Below are positions 9,305 to 17,861 of a DNA stretch of 64,000 nucleotides, piece by piece; the stretch's first letter is position 1, and each line of letters starts with the position of its first letter. The notes beneath the pieces were generated by a model. It saw nothing but the letters and a program-made list of their open reading frames with translations, searched no databases and was not told the DNA's origin. Both the position numbers and the translations under genes were made by a program. The DNA lies in the NCBI GenBank assembly GCA_964618895.1, contig CAZUDO010000059.1:124001-188000 (forward strand), given 5' to 3'. The DNA is from CAZUDO01 sp964618895. GTDB lineage: Bacteria > Desulfobacterota > Binatia > DP-6.

Positions 9305-9315
9305 GGGGCTCCCTC

Positions 9316-10938
9316 TCACGCTGCGCGCCCTCGCTCGACGATGCGCGCGCAGTCCACGCCCGCCGGCAACGTCCCGAACGCGAGCCCGTGGTCGCCCGTG
9401 AGCCGCGAGGCGCAGAACGCCTCCGCCACCGCCGGGTCGCCGTGACGCACGAGCAGCGCTCCCTGCAGCGCCAGCGCCAGGCGCTCCACCAGCCGCCGTG
9501 CCCGCGCCTCGATGTGTGCGCCATCGGCCAACTCGCGCTTGAGCCGGGCGACGAACGCGTCGAGGCGCGGGTCGTCGCCCTGCCCCACCTCGGCGAAGAA
9601 CGCGTCCACCGCGCCGGCATCGCGCCCCATCGCGCGCAGCACGTCGAGGCACATGACGTTGCCGGAGCCTTCCCACACCGAGTTGACCGGCGTCTCGCGG
9701 TACAGGCGCGGCATCGACGACTCTTCCGCGTAGCCGTTGCCGCCGAGACACTCGAGGGCCTCGGCCGCGTGCATGGGCGCCCGCTTGCAGATCCAGTACT
9801 TGCCGACGGCGGTCGCCAGGCGCGCGAAACGGTGCTGCGCCTCGTCGCCCGCACTCTCGTCGTAGGCGCGTGCGAGCCGCATCATGAGGACCGTGGCCGC
9901 CTCCGACTCGACGGCCAGGTCGGCGAGCACGTTCAGCATGAGCGGCTGCTCGACCAGGCGCCTGCCGAACGCCACCCGGTGGCTGCAGTGGTGGATGGCC
10001 TGTGCGGTGGCCTGGCGCATCGCAGCCGACGAGCCGATGGTGCAATCGAGGCGGGTGTGGTTCACCATCTCGATGATGGTGGGCACGCCGCGGCCCTCGT
10101 CGCCCACACGCTCGGCCCAGGCGTCGTCGAACTCGACCTCGCTGGACGCGTTCGAGCGGTTGCCGAGCTTGTCCTTGAGCCGTTGGATGTAGAACGCGTT
10201 GCGCGTCCCGTCCGGCCGCCAGCGCGGCAGCAGGAAGCAGGTGAGGCCGCGCTCGGCCTGCGCCAGGACGAGAAACGCGTCGCACATGGGCGCCGAGCAG
10301 AACCACTTGTGGCCGGTGATGGCGTACTCCCGGCCACTGAGATGGCGGGCGCGCGTGGTGTTGGCGCGCACGTCCGACCCGCCCTGCTTCTCGGTCATCG
10401 CCATGCCGCAGAGCGCGCCCGTCTTCTCCTGGACTGGCCGCATCCTCGGGTCGTAGGTCGTGCTCGCCAGCCGCGGCTCCCACGCCGCCGCCACCTCCGG
10501 CTGCACGCGCAGCGCCGGCACGGCGGCGAAGGTCATCGAGATGGGGCACCCGTGGCCCGCCTCCGCCTGCGACACGACGTAGAACAGCGCCGCACGTGCC
10601 ACCTGGGCGCCGGGTCGTGGCTCCGACCACGGCAGCGCGTGCACGGCGTGTCCGACCGAGAGCCGGAGCAGCTCGTGCCAGGCGGGATGGAAGTCGACCT
10701 CGTCGAGGCGATGTCCGTAACGGTCGTGGGTGCGGAGCTGCGGGGGATTGGCGTTGGCCTGCACGCCCCAGCGCAGCGTGTCGGCACGCCCGGCGAGCGC
10801 GCCCAGGCGCTCCGCCCGGTCGCGTGCCCAGCCCCCGCCCTCGCGCTCGAGCGCGGCCGCCAGCACGCGGTCGGTCGAGAAGACGTTGTAGTCCTCGAGC
10901 GGCGGCGGTTGGTTCCCGACCTCGTGCGTCGCGGCCAT
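9316..10938 (-). CDS. AidB-like acyl-CoA dehydrogenase
   Basis: 540 residues, the long form typical of the AidB branch rather than the roughly 380-residue standard enzyme. Seen: LEDYNVFSTDRVL near the N-terminus, GMAMTEKQGGSDVRANTT (flavin-binding middle domain), ITGHKWFCSAPMCDAFLVLA, the C-terminal helical domain with SVWEGSGNVMCLDVLRA, and ECLGGNGYAEE. It should bind FAD and act as an acyl-CoA/isovaleryl-CoA dehydrogenase-type flavoprotein. It is last in a three-gene operon after a glutamine synthetase and an SDR; the SDR stop is 2 bp upstream of its ATG. Confidence 0.88.
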   Translation of the reverse strand: MAATHEVGNQPPPLEDYNVFSTDRVLAAALEREGGGWARDRAERLGALAGRADTLRWGVQANANPPQLRTHDRYGHRLDEVDFHPAWHELLRLSVGHAVHALPWSEPRPGAQVARAALFYVVSQAEAGHGCPISMTFAAVPALRVQPEVAAAWEPRLASTTYDPRMRPVQEKTGALCGMAMTEKQGGSDVRANTTRARHLSGREYAITGHKWFCSAPMCDAFLVLAQAERGLTCFLLPRWRPDGTRNAFYIQRLKDKLGNRSNASSEVEFDDAWAERVGDEGRGVPTIIEMVNHTRLDCTIGSSAAMRQATAQAIHHCSHRVAFGRRLVEQPLMLNVLADLAVESEAATVLMMRLARAYDESAGDEAQHRFARLATAVGKYWICKRAPMHAAEALECLGGNGYAEESSMPRLYRETPVNSVWEGSGNVMCLDVLRAMGRDAGAVDAFFAEVGQGDDPRLDAFVARLKRELADGAHIEARARRLVERLALALQGALLVRHGDPAVAEAFCASRLTGDHGLAFGTLPAGVDCARIVERGRAA

Positions 10939-10940
10939 GC

Positions 10941-11723
10941 TCAGCCCTCGGGGGTGACGTAGGCGGCGGTGATGCCGCCGTCCACCATGAACGTGGTGCC
11001 GGTGACGAACGAGGCCTCGTCGGACGCCAGGAAGAGCGCCGCGGCGGCGATCTCGCGTGCCTCGGCCAGGCGTCCGGTCGGGATGTGCACCATCCGCCGT
11101 GCCCGCGCCACGGGATCGGCGAGCAGGCTGGCGAGCAACGGCGTGTTCACCGGCCCGGGACAGAGGGCGTTGGCGCGGATAGCCCGCCGGGCGAACTCGA
11201 CCGCGATCTCGCGCGTGAGCGCCAGCACGCCGCCCTTGGACGCCGTGTAGGCGCTCTGCGAGGTGGCCGCACCCATCACGGCCACGAACGAGGCGGTGTT
11301 GACGATCGACCCGCCACCGGCCCGCAGGAGCGCCGGGACGCCGTACTTGCAGCCGAGGAAGACGCCCTTCAGGTTGACCGCGATCACCTGGTCGAACACG
11401 GCCTCGTCGGTGTCCACCACCGAGCCGTCGGCATCGGGAAAGATGCCGGCGTTGTTGAACAGCACGTGCAACGCACCGAAGCGCTCCTCGGCGAAGCGGA
11501 TCATGGCGGCCACCTCGGCACCGACGGTCACGTCGGCGGCGGTGAACGCCGCCGTGCCCCCGGCCTCAGCGACCTGCACGACTGTCTCCTGGCCGGCCCT
11601 GGCGTCGCGGTCGACCACGACGACTCGCGCGCCTTCCGCCGCAAAGAGCCGCGCCGCCTCGCGGCCGATGCCACCGCCCGCGCCGGTGATGAGCGCCGTC
11701 TTGCCCGCCAGCCGTCCTGCCAT
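10941..11723 (-). CDS. SDR family NAD(P)-dependent oxidoreductase
   Basis: 260 residues, classical short-chain dehydrogenase. Motifs: TGAGGGIGREAA (cofactor Gly motif), VVDRD after beta-2 (Asp suggests NAD preference), NNAG, active-site Ser in VNTASFVAVMG, YTASK (Tyr and Lys), and CPGPVNTP. The C-terminus FMVDGGITAAY is typical. It sits 11 bp after the glutamine synthetase stop and 2 bp before the acyl-CoA dehydrogenase start. The context suggests oxidation of an alcohol or amine-derived intermediate, but the substrate is not evident. Confidence 0.9.
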   Translation of the reverse strand: MAGRLAGKTALITGAGGGIGREAARLFAAEGARVVVVDRDARAGQETVVQVAEAGGTAAFTAADVTVGAEVAAMIRFAEERFGALHVLFNNAGIFPDADGSVVDTDEAVFDQVIAVNLKGVFLGCKYGVPALLRAGGGSIVNTASFVAVMGAATSQSAYTASKGGVLALTREIAVEFARRAIRANALCPGPVNTPLLASLLADPVARARRMVHIPTGRLAEAREIAAAALFLASDEASFVTGTTFMVDGGITAAYVTPEG

Positions 11724-11734
11724 CGCCGCCTCCG

Positions 11735-13135
11735 TCACGCCCGCTCGAAGTACCGCCGCCGCTCCCACGACGTGACCACCTCGTCGAACTTGCGCTGCTC
11801 GGTGCGCGCGAAGTGGACCAGGTGCTCGACCACGTCGGCGCCGAACGCGTCGCGAAAGAGCGGCGCGTGCTCGAACTCGCCGATCGCCTCCGGCAACGTG
11901 CGCGGCACCTGCGGCAGCTCCTTCGCCTCGTAGACGTTGCCCTTGAACGGCGGCGGCGGCTCGATCCGCCGCGCCAGGCCGTCGAGCCCCGCCGCCACCG
12001 TCGCCGCGAAGGCGAGATACGGGTTGGCGTCCGCGCCCGGGACGCGGCACTCGACACGCAGCGACGGGCCGTGCCCGATGACGCGAAACCCGGCGGTGCG
12101 ATTGTCGTACGACCACGCGATGCCGGTGGGCGCGAACGTGCCGGCCCGGTAGCGCTTGTACGAGTTCACGTAGGGCGCGAACAGGAGCGTGCAGGCACGC
12201 GCGTGCGCCATCAAACCGCCCAGCCACCAGCGGAACTGGTCCGACCCGCGCGCCCGGCTGCCGGGGATCTCGGTGGTGTCGCCCGGGCAGAGCGCCTTGG
12301 TGCCGTCGAGCGACCAGAGACTCGAGTGCACGTGCATCGAGCTGCCGGCGTAGCGCTCGTCCATTTTGGCCATGAAGGTGAGTGCCAGCCCCTGCTGGTC
12401 GGCGATCTCCTTGGCGGCCTGCTTGTAGATGACGTGCCGGTCGGCCATCTCGAGCACGTCGGCGTAGCGGACGTTGATCTCGTGCTGGCCGGGGCCCCAT
12501 TCGCCCTTGGAGAACTCGACCGGGACGCCCGACGCTTCGAGATGCGTGCGGATGGCCCCCACCAGCGGCTCGACCCGCCGGCCCTGCAGCGTGTGGTAGT
12601 CCTCGATGTACCAGCCGAACGGCTCCAGGTCGTGGAAGTGTTTCCGTTCGGCGGCGGCGAACGAGTCGCGCAGTACGAAGAACTCGAGCTCGGAGGCGGC
12701 CATGACGCGCACGCCGGCCTGGCGCGCGCGTTCCACCTGGCGCTTGAGAATCGTGCGCGGCGCGACCGCGACCAGGTCGTCGTCCTCTTCGACGTACACG
12801 TCGCACAGGACGAGCGCGGTGCGCTCGAGCCAGCTCGCGCGCCGGAGCGTGGTCACGTCCGGGACGCAGCGCACGTCGCCGTAGCCGTCGGCCCAGGACG
12901 CGAAGCGGTAGCCGGGCACCGGGTCCATCTCCATGTCACAGGCCAGCAGGTAGTCGCAGGCGTGCATGCCGTGCGCGAGGACCTCGTCGCAGAAGTAGCG
13001 CCCGACGATGCGCTTGCCGACCAGACGACCGTAGAGGTCGGGGAAGACCGTGAGCACGGTCTCGATCTCGCCGCGGGCGACCAGATCGCGCAGCTCGAGC
13101 ACCGTCAGCGTCGCAGCCGCTTGCGCATCCGCCAT
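11735..13135 (-). CDS. Glutamine synthetase family protein (gamma-glutamyl-amine ligase type)
   Basis: 466 residues with the glutamine synthetase fold: N-terminal beta-grasp (about 10-110; VLTVFPDLYGRLVGKRI), then the catalytic domain with ASELEFFVL (Glu metal ligands), GEWGPGQHEINVRY, GSSMHVHSSL (metal-binding His) and the NRTAGFRVIG and ECRVPGADANPYLA regions. It lacks a clear adenylylation-site motif and has the shorter form seen in PuuA/GlnA3-like ligases that attach glutamate to amines or polyamines. It leads an operon with an SDR and an AidB-type dehydrogenase, which fits amine catabolism better than ammonia assimilation. Start ATG 13135. Confidence 0.87.
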   Translation of the reverse strand: MADAQAAATLTVLELRDLVARGEIETVLTVFPDLYGRLVGKRIVGRYFCDEVLAHGMHACDYLLACDMEMDPVPGYRFASWADGYGDVRCVPDVTTLRRASWLERTALVLCDVYVEEDDDLVAVAPRTILKRQVERARQAGVRVMAASELEFFVLRDSFAAAERKHFHDLEPFGWYIEDYHTLQGRRVEPLVGAIRTHLEASGVPVEFSKGEWGPGQHEINVRYADVLEMADRHVIYKQAAKEIADQQGLALTFMAKMDERYAGSSMHVHSSLWSLDGTKALCPGDTTEIPGSRARGSDQFRWWLGGLMAHARACTLLFAPYVNSYKRYRAGTFAPTGIAWSYDNRTAGFRVIGHGPSLRVECRVPGADANPYLAFAATVAAGLDGLARRIEPPPPFKGNVYEAKELPQVPRTLPEAIGEFEHAPLFRDAFGADVVEHLVHFARTEQRKFDEVVTSWERRRYFERA

Positions 13136-13221
13136 GGCGGGCGTGTAGCACGGAGGCGGCGGGGCTGCTACGCCGGCGCGTCGCTTGGACCTGCCGGCGA
13201 TGCCGGGTAAGACCAGAGCCG

Positions 13222-14472
13222 ATGCGACGCCTCCACACCGTCGTCGCGAGCCTGCTGCTCGCCGGGATGCCCGCGCTGGCCGCACCGCGCTGCCCCGGAG
13301 GGCGGTTCGCCGTCGGCGCACCGCCGCTCCTCCGCGGCGCAATCGGGGTCGCGAGCGACACGCTCACCATCGCCCCGGACGCGGTCACCATCGGCGACGC
13401 CTGCACCGCCGACGGCGCACGCCTGGCACGCACCCGCGCCGGGACGATCGTGCAGGCGCGCTGGCGCGCATGCGGCGGCCTCCGGGGCGTGCGCCTGCGG
13501 GCCCGCTTCGACCGGACGTGCGGCGTGCTGAGCGGCAGCGTACGCGCGCGCCACGTGCCCGCGACACGCTTCGTCGCCGTCTGCCCGGAGTGCGTCGCGC
13601 CGGCGACGGCCTTCGCCTGCCTGACCACGGGGCACCCCGCGACCACCCTGTCGGGCACCTACACGCGCCGGTTCGAGGACGCCGCCCTCGCCCCGGGATC
13701 GGTGCTCGACGCGCGGGGGGCGACATTCCTGGCGTCGCCCGACAACCTCTACCCGATCGAGCTGGCGGGCGGGGACGACGCCTGCTTCGCCGGGGGCATC
13801 GTCCAGGGCCGGTACGACCGGACGCTCTCGTGGCAGGCGATGCACGACCTCAACAACGCGGCCGTGCGCTTCGAGAACGGCCAGGTCACCATCGACGGGC
13901 TGCGGGCCGACAACGTCGAGGACGGCATCCGGCCGGTGGGCGGGCCGTTCACCATCCGTCAGGTGTGGCTCACCTACATCCGCGACGACTGCGTCGAGAA
14001 CGACCATGTCCAGGGCGGACTGGTCGAGGACTCGCTCCTCGACGGCTGCTACACCGGCATCAGTGCACGCCCGTCGCCCGCGATCGAGGACTCGGGCGCC
14101 GACGGGCGCGAGCGCGTGCTCATGGTGCGTGACACGCTGATCCGCCTGCAACCGATGCCGGGTCCGCGCGACGCCGCGCCGGGCGCGCTCGGCCACGGCC
14201 GCTTCTTCAAGTGGGATCGCCTGGCCCCCACGCTGGCCCTGATCGACAACGTCCTCCTGGCCGAGCAGGTGGGCCACAACGGCCCCGGCACCATGGGCAT
14301 CCCCGACCGTCTGGTCGAATGCCGCAACAACGTGATGGTGTGGCTCGGCCCGGGCCCCTACCCCGCGCCGCTGCCGGCGTGCTTCACGGTCACACGCGAC
14401 CGCCGCGTGTGGGACGACGCCGTGGCACGCTGGAAACTCCGCCACCCGCACGTGGGGCGCGGACTGCCGTGA
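13222..14472 (+). CDS. Secreted right-handed beta-helix (pectate-lyase-like) protein
   Basis: 416 residues with signal peptide (VVASLLLAGMPALA). Residues 20-130 are Cys- and Arg-rich (CPGGRFAVGAPP, TRAGTIVQARWRACGG, RTCGVLSGSVRARHV), probably a disulfide-bonded beta domain. From about 150 on, short repeats with Asn/Asp turns (DNLYPIELAGG, NNAAVRFENGQVTIDGLRAD, GPFTIRQVWLTYIRDDCVEN, QGGLVEDSLLDGCYTG) are typical of parallel beta-helix coils. Carbohydrate binding or cleavage is plausible, but no catalytic residues are certain. The stop overlaps the GTG start of the next gene. Its last 58 bp recur as a fragment near 19977. Confidence 0.72.
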   Translation: MRRLHTVVASLLLAGMPALAAPRCPGGRFAVGAPPLLRGAIGVASDTLTIAPDAVTIGDACTADGARLARTRAGTIVQARWRACGGLRGVRLRARFDRTCGVLSGSVRARHVPATRFVAVCPECVAPATAFACLTTGHPATTLSGTYTRRFEDAALAPGSVLDARGATFLASPDNLYPIELAGGDDACFAGGIVQGRYDRTLSWQAMHDLNNAAVRFENGQVTIDGLRADNVEDGIRPVGGPFTIRQVWLTYIRDDCVENDHVQGGLVEDSLLDGCYTGISARPSPAIEDSGADGRERVLMVRDTLIRLQPMPGPRDAAPGALGHGRFFKWDRLAPTLALIDNVLLAEQVGHNGPGTMGIPDRLVECRNNVMVWLGPGPYPAPLPACFTVTRDRRVWDDAVARWKLRHPHVGRGLP

Positions 14473-14789
14473 CCGTCGTCCTGTTCACGCTCGCGATCGT
14501 GGCAGCCGTGATCGCGATGGGGATGAAGCGCCGGCGCCGCACCCGGCTCCGCGAGGCGGCCGGGGAGCGCCCGGGCGCGTCGGCCGAACACGCCATCTTC
14601 ATCCGGTCGTTCACCGAGATGGACGAACACCTGAGCGGCCGCTGGTGCCACTGCGGCGGGTTCCTCGAACGGCGCGGCGAGGGCTCGCGCGACACGGGCG
14701 GGCGGCGGTATCGCGTGGCACGGCTCGCGTGCCAGGAGTGCGAGACGGCGGCGGAAGTGTTCTTCGACACCACCGACGTGCTGCACTGA
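14469..14789 (+). CDS. Small membrane protein with CxC/CxxC metal-site-like pairs
   Basis: 106 residues. GTG start at 14469 overlaps the TGA of the beta-helix gene (GTGA). The duplicated fragment near 20032 has ATG at the matching position, which supports this start. One N-terminal transmembrane helix (VVLFTLAIVAAVIAMGM) is followed by KRRRRTR, so the rest should be cytoplasmic. The soluble part has CHCGG and CQEC, spaced like a zinc-ribbon. I do not recognise the family. Coupling to the upstream gene suggests a shared function. Confidence 0.6.
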   Translation: MTVVLFTLAIVAAVIAMGMKRRRRTRLREAAGERPGASAEHAIFIRSFTEMDEHLSGRWCHCGGFLERRGEGSRDTGGRRYRVARLACQECETAAEVFFDTTDVLH

Positions 14790-15111
14790 CTGAGAGTAGC
14801 ACTGAGAGCGTCGCCGGCCATGAGCCCAAGTGCCAGCCCCCCGTGCGTCCTCCATCTGCTCCAAACGTGCGGGCCGGTGAGTGAGCGCTGCGGCGGCTCG
14901 CCGTCCGGTGCGTTCTTGGAGACGGACGCGAGCGCGCTGTAGGTCGTCGCGATCGGGTCGCGATCGAGCACGAGCCCGCCTCATGGCGACGGCGGATGCC
15001 TGCCGCGTGTGGTGCGGTAATCCAGTTCGTCCTAATCGACGAGGTGCGACTATCGTCTCGGTCACTGCCGGGACAGGGCCGGTGCTTCGCGACGGGTGGG
15101 AGGGCGACCGG
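14790..15111. other. Intergenic stretch without recognisable gene
   Basis: 322 bases between the small membrane protein and the converging Uma2 gene. Open frames on the minus strand run through it, but they are Arg/Ser/Pro-rich and match nothing I know. No hairpin followed by T residues was seen. Confidence 0.5.
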
Positions 15112-15729
15112 TTACGGCTCCCGCCACCAGCGCCGCATGTCGAGCGCCACCGCGTCGAACGGCTCGGCGTGGACGGCATCCGTTCCCCCGTGCGTGCTCG
15201 CCACGATCCACCGCCCCCCCTCGAGACGGTACACCTCGAGCGTGCACGCCAGCGGGTCGACGAGCCAGAGGTGGCCGACCCCCTCGCGGGCATAGACGTG
15301 CATCTTGCGCCCGCGGTCGATCCGGCCGGTCGACGGCGAGACGACCTCGCACGCCCAATCGGGGGGCAAACCAAACGCCGCTACATCCGGGACGGTCGGC
15401 ATGCGTTCGCGGCGCCACCCCGCAAGGTCCGGCACGACAACGTCTTCGCCCAGATGCAGCTCGGGCTCGTCGAGAATCCACCAGCCGCCGGGCGCCGCCG
15501 CGCCACCGATGGGGCCGCCGAAGCTGCCGATCAGCGCCGCGCCCAGCATGGAGGACGCCAGCGCGTGCGGCGCCGCCGGCCGCGGCGACGCAATCAGCTC
15601 GCCATCGATGATCTCCGCCACCATGTGCTCAGGCACCCGGCAGAGATCCTCGTACGTGGCGCGGCGCTTCGGCGCTCCCACGCCACCGACCATAGCACGG
15701 GGTCGCAGCGCCCGCCCACGCACGGCCAT
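15112..15729 (-). CDS. Uma2 family endonuclease (copy 1)
   Basis: 205 residues. PD-(D/E)XK nuclease features of the Uma2/DUF820 family: ATYEDLCRVPEHMVAEIIDG at the N-terminus, DVVVPDLAGWR (catalytic Asp), CEVVSPSTGRIDRGRK (Glu and Lys) and the tail GVGHLWLVDPLACTLEVYRL. An internal start at Met-13 (15693) is possible. About 21 of 205 residues differ from the second copy at 27615, counted by eye. Both copies lie in a direct repeat, each upstream on the minus strand of a hydrolase gene end. Role unknown; Uma2 proteins are often expanded in cyanobacteria and soil bacteria. Confidence 0.85.
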   Translation of the reverse strand: MAVRGRALRPRAMVGGVGAPKRRATYEDLCRVPEHMVAEIIDGELIASPRPAAPHALASSMLGAALIGSFGGPIGGAAAPGGWWILDEPELHLGEDVVVPDLAGWRRERMPTVPDVAAFGLPPDWACEVVSPSTGRIDRGRKMHVYAREGVGHLWLVDPLACTLEVYRLEGGRWIVASTHGGTDAVHAEPFDAVALDMRRWWREP

Positions 15730-15990
15730 CGCGCACTCCGCTCCCCATGCCGCACCGTCGTGCAGGCACGGGTACGCCCACGCAATCCCCGCCCGCTACC
15801 TGCAATCAGCTACCGGCGGTCCACAACGCTCACGCCTCCGCGCGCCCCCACCCCACCACCGCCTGCGCGTACGGCGCCGGCTGCTCGAGCCCGATCAGAA
15901 GCCCCGCGTCGGCGATCATCTGCAGCCGTGCCCCGGAAATGCGCCCGACGAACAACTGCGCGTACCACAGCGCCACGAACCGACCCCCGC
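15117..15990. repeat. Long direct repeat, left copy (Uma2 gene plus hydrolase gene end)
   Basis: Homologous to 27620-28493 at a constant offset of 12,503 bases from 15112 to at least 15832: both Uma2 stops and both hydrolase stops keep exactly this distance. Homology ends in a C-rich run near 15975-15990. It bounds the left side of the variable region with the nos operon. Confidence 0.85.
15830..15990 (-). pseudogene. Alpha/beta-hydrolase, truncated C-terminal remnant
   Basis: Translating the minus strand from about 15983 gives a peptide ending ARLQMIADAGLLIGLEQPAP plus about 13 residues and a stop at 15830, almost identical to the C-terminus of the intact hydrolase at 28333. One base is missing in the codons before FVALWYAQ (GGGTCGG instead of GGGATCGG), which shifts the frame. 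The 5' part of the gene is absent beyond a C-rich tract. A separate piece of the same gene lies at 19918-19975. Confidence 0.85.
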
Positions 15991-16789
15991 CCCCCCCCAC
16001 CCCCGGCTGACGCGGACGTTCCCTGGAGACCCCGTTCTATGCCGGGTAGTCCCGCGGACGATTCCCCTGCCTGGCAACGCACCGCGTTATGTCGCGATTC
16101 GCCCGAGACAGCGGGTCGCGCCACCTACCCGCCAAGTTTCGACGACCCAGTGTGAAATTCCCCTTGACGTGGGGGGGGGGGCGAGCGATGTTCCCTACGC
16201 ATCTTACGGCACAGCTTGCCGCTCTCGCTAGCTTGGATAGCTAACTAGTAGCGACACCAAAAGCTGGGCGCATTGGGATCTCAGGAAGGGAGAGGCCACA
16301 TGTTGAACCGGATAGCCCCGCGGACGGCCCACATCGAGCTGCGCAAGCGCTTGCACGGCAGGCGTCGATCAGAGGAGGGAGCGGAAGATCGTCATAGAGG
16401 ACTGGGGAGGCGCCGTGAAGGCCGGAGTGGAAGCGGCGAATTCATTCAAACTCCCAATGTGCGAGTATCCCAGGCCCGAAGAAGTCATGCGGCAGGGTTT
16501 GCACGGAATGCAGGGTTGGGGTCGTTGGATGACCGAGCGTGTTGAGCGCCCGACCACTAGGACCCTGCCGACACAGTAAGCGCAGCCGGCTGCTGCACCA
16601 GGTCTCATGTACATCACTGGAGCCGTCATAGGTCTCGTGGAGCGTGATGCAGCGGTCCTGTTCGGTGCCGTCAACCGGCGCTGCAGCTTTCTTCCGTCGC
16701 TCACCCATAGCACGATCGTTCTCGACCGCCCGCCCGCTCCCTCGCGTGTGCGTGGGGGCCAACCGGAGTCCAAAAGGAGGGCTCACCCG
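15991..16789. other. Long region with no firm gene; G11 tract and weak small ORFs
   Basis: About 800 bases of lower GC than the surroundings. TTGACG at 16164-16169 and GATGTT at 16187-16192 are 17 bases apart, with an 11-G run (16171-16181) inside the spacer: a weak promoter-like arrangement. A frame from ATG 16300 (81 codons, preceded by AGGGAGAGG) and a frame from GTG 16415 overlap. Neither resembles a known family. Confidence 0.4.
16415..16579 (+). CDS. Possible small protein (54 residues), unrecognised
   Basis: GTG 16415 is preceded by GGGGAGG at 4-5 bases. The peptide (VKAGVEAANSFKLPMCEYPR, then EEVMRQGLHGMQGWGRWMTE) has balanced, protein-like composition, unlike the Arg/Pro-rich shadows around it. 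The frame stays open upstream to 16316 without an ATG, so it could also be the end of a broken gene. No family is recognised and the evidence is weak. Confidence 0.25.
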   Translation: MKAGVEAANSFKLPMCEYPRPEEVMRQGLHGMQGWGRWMTERVERPTTRTLPTQ

Positions 16790-17293
16790 ATGAAACACGT
16801 ACCTCTTCAGGCTGCTGCTCTCGCTCTTGCTCTCGGCGTAGGCTTCGCCACGCCCGCTCGTGCGGGCATCGCGGATAGCCCCCTCCCAGTCCTGATCGCA
16901 GGCGTAGATACCCTCCACCTCTACTCGGTCCCGGGCGTGATCGCGGCGAGCGGACTCGATGCCTTCTTCGCCTGCACCTCGACCGACACGGCGACGATGC
17001 GGGTCGGGGTAGAACTCTTTGCTTCCCCTGGCGGTGCGCCGATCAACGATCCCGTCGCGACCTCGCTCAGCGTCGCCCCTGGCGCGACAGTGATCTTTGG
17101 GACGAGCGCTGCAGTTGGGATTTCGATCAGCTCAAGCCTTGGGGGGTTCTTCTCGAAAGGGTCGGCCCGCATCCTCGCCACCTCGAAGAAGCTCGCGTGC
17201 ACGGCGTTCATCGCCGACCCTGGCAACGCGCCGCCCACGTCCATGACCTATCTCACGATCATCAAGAAGACGACGCAGAAGGCGGCGAACTAA
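16790..17293 (+). CDS. Small secreted protein, first of a tandem pair
   Basis: 167 residues. AAGGAGG (16774-16780) sits about 9 bases before ATG 16790, the strongest ribosome site in this part. A cleavable signal peptide (AAALALALGVGFATPARA) is followed by a beta-rich domain: LYSVPGVIAASGLDAFFACT, MRVGVELFASPGG, SLSVAPGATVIFGT, SKGSARILATSKKLACTAFI, PPTSMTYLTIIKK. Two Cys residues are conserved in the next gene. I know no named family; similar short proteins are only hypothetical. Codon use includes many CTC/CTT/GCT codons, unlike the GC-extreme neighbours, hinting at transfer. Confidence 0.75.
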   Translation: MKHVPLQAAALALALGVGFATPARAGIADSPLPVLIAGVDTLHLYSVPGVIAASGLDAFFACTSTDTATMRVGVELFASPGGAPINDPVATSLSVAPGATVIFGTSAAVGISISSSLGGFFSKGSARILATSKKLACTAFIADPGNAPPTSMTYLTIIKKTTQKAAN

Positions 17294-17312
17294 CGCCGCA
17301 CGGAGGATTGCC

Positions 17313-17804
17313 ATGCGAGCCATGATCCGTCTCTTGGTTGTCACTCTCACCCTCGCTTTTGTCGCTACGGTAGCGCAGGCCCAGATCAACTCCCCCCCTC
17401 CGGCGCTCCAAGGGCAACCGTCCTTCCACCTCTGGTCGGTGCCGGGGGTGATGCGCCTGGGGGGTATCGCGCCGTTCTTTGCCTGCACGAACACGACGAA
17501 CAACGCCATCCGCGTGGGCGTCGAGGTTTTCGGGCCGGCGGGCGGCGCGGGGGCGAACGATCCGAGCGCCACGTCGCTCAACGTGGCCGCGGGCGCGACG
17601 GTGCTTTTCGGTTCAGGCGCCGTCGGGCTGTTTCCGAGCAGCGACCCGGGGATTCCTCCTCTATCGAAGGGGTCGGCGCGGATACTGGCCACAGCGAAGA
17701 GTGGAATCATCTGCAGTGCGTTCTTGGCGGACGACGGCAATGCCCCGCCTACCTTCATGAGCGACCTCACTGTCGTGAAGAACCTCAAGCAGAAGGGCGA
17801 CTGA
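17313..17804 (+). CDS. Small secreted protein, paralogue of the preceding gene
   Basis: 163 residues, 19 bp after the previous stop, with GGAGG before ATG 17313. Signal peptide LLVVTLTLAFVATVAQAQ. The mature part follows its neighbour line by line: LWSVPGVMRLGGIAPFFACT, IRVGVEVFGPAGGAGANDP, SLNVAAGATVLFG, SKGSARILATAKSGIICSAF, NAPPTFMSDLTVVKN. The two therefore arose by tandem duplication and are probably co-transcribed. Function unknown; periplasmic or extracellular location is inferred. Confidence 0.75.
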   Translation: MRAMIRLLVVTLTLAFVATVAQAQINSPPPALQGQPSFHLWSVPGVMRLGGIAPFFACTNTTNNAIRVGVEVFGPAGGAGANDPSATSLNVAAGATVLFGSGAVGLFPSSDPGIPPLSKGSARILATAKSGIICSAFLADDGNAPPTFMSDLTVVKNLKQKGD

Positions 17805-17861
17805 CTGACTCGAGGTACAATTCTCTGTAACGTGAAGACACGTCGGGGCCTCGGCCTGCAG

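Noticed and set aside
14390..14971. 193-codon minus-strand frame across 14.4-15.0 kb
   Set aside because: Mostly antisense to the beta-helix and small membrane genes; the extra part matches nothing recognised.
16442..16918. 158-codon minus-strand frame
   Set aside because: Runs across the ribosome site and signal peptide of the real gene at 16790 in antisense; no motif.
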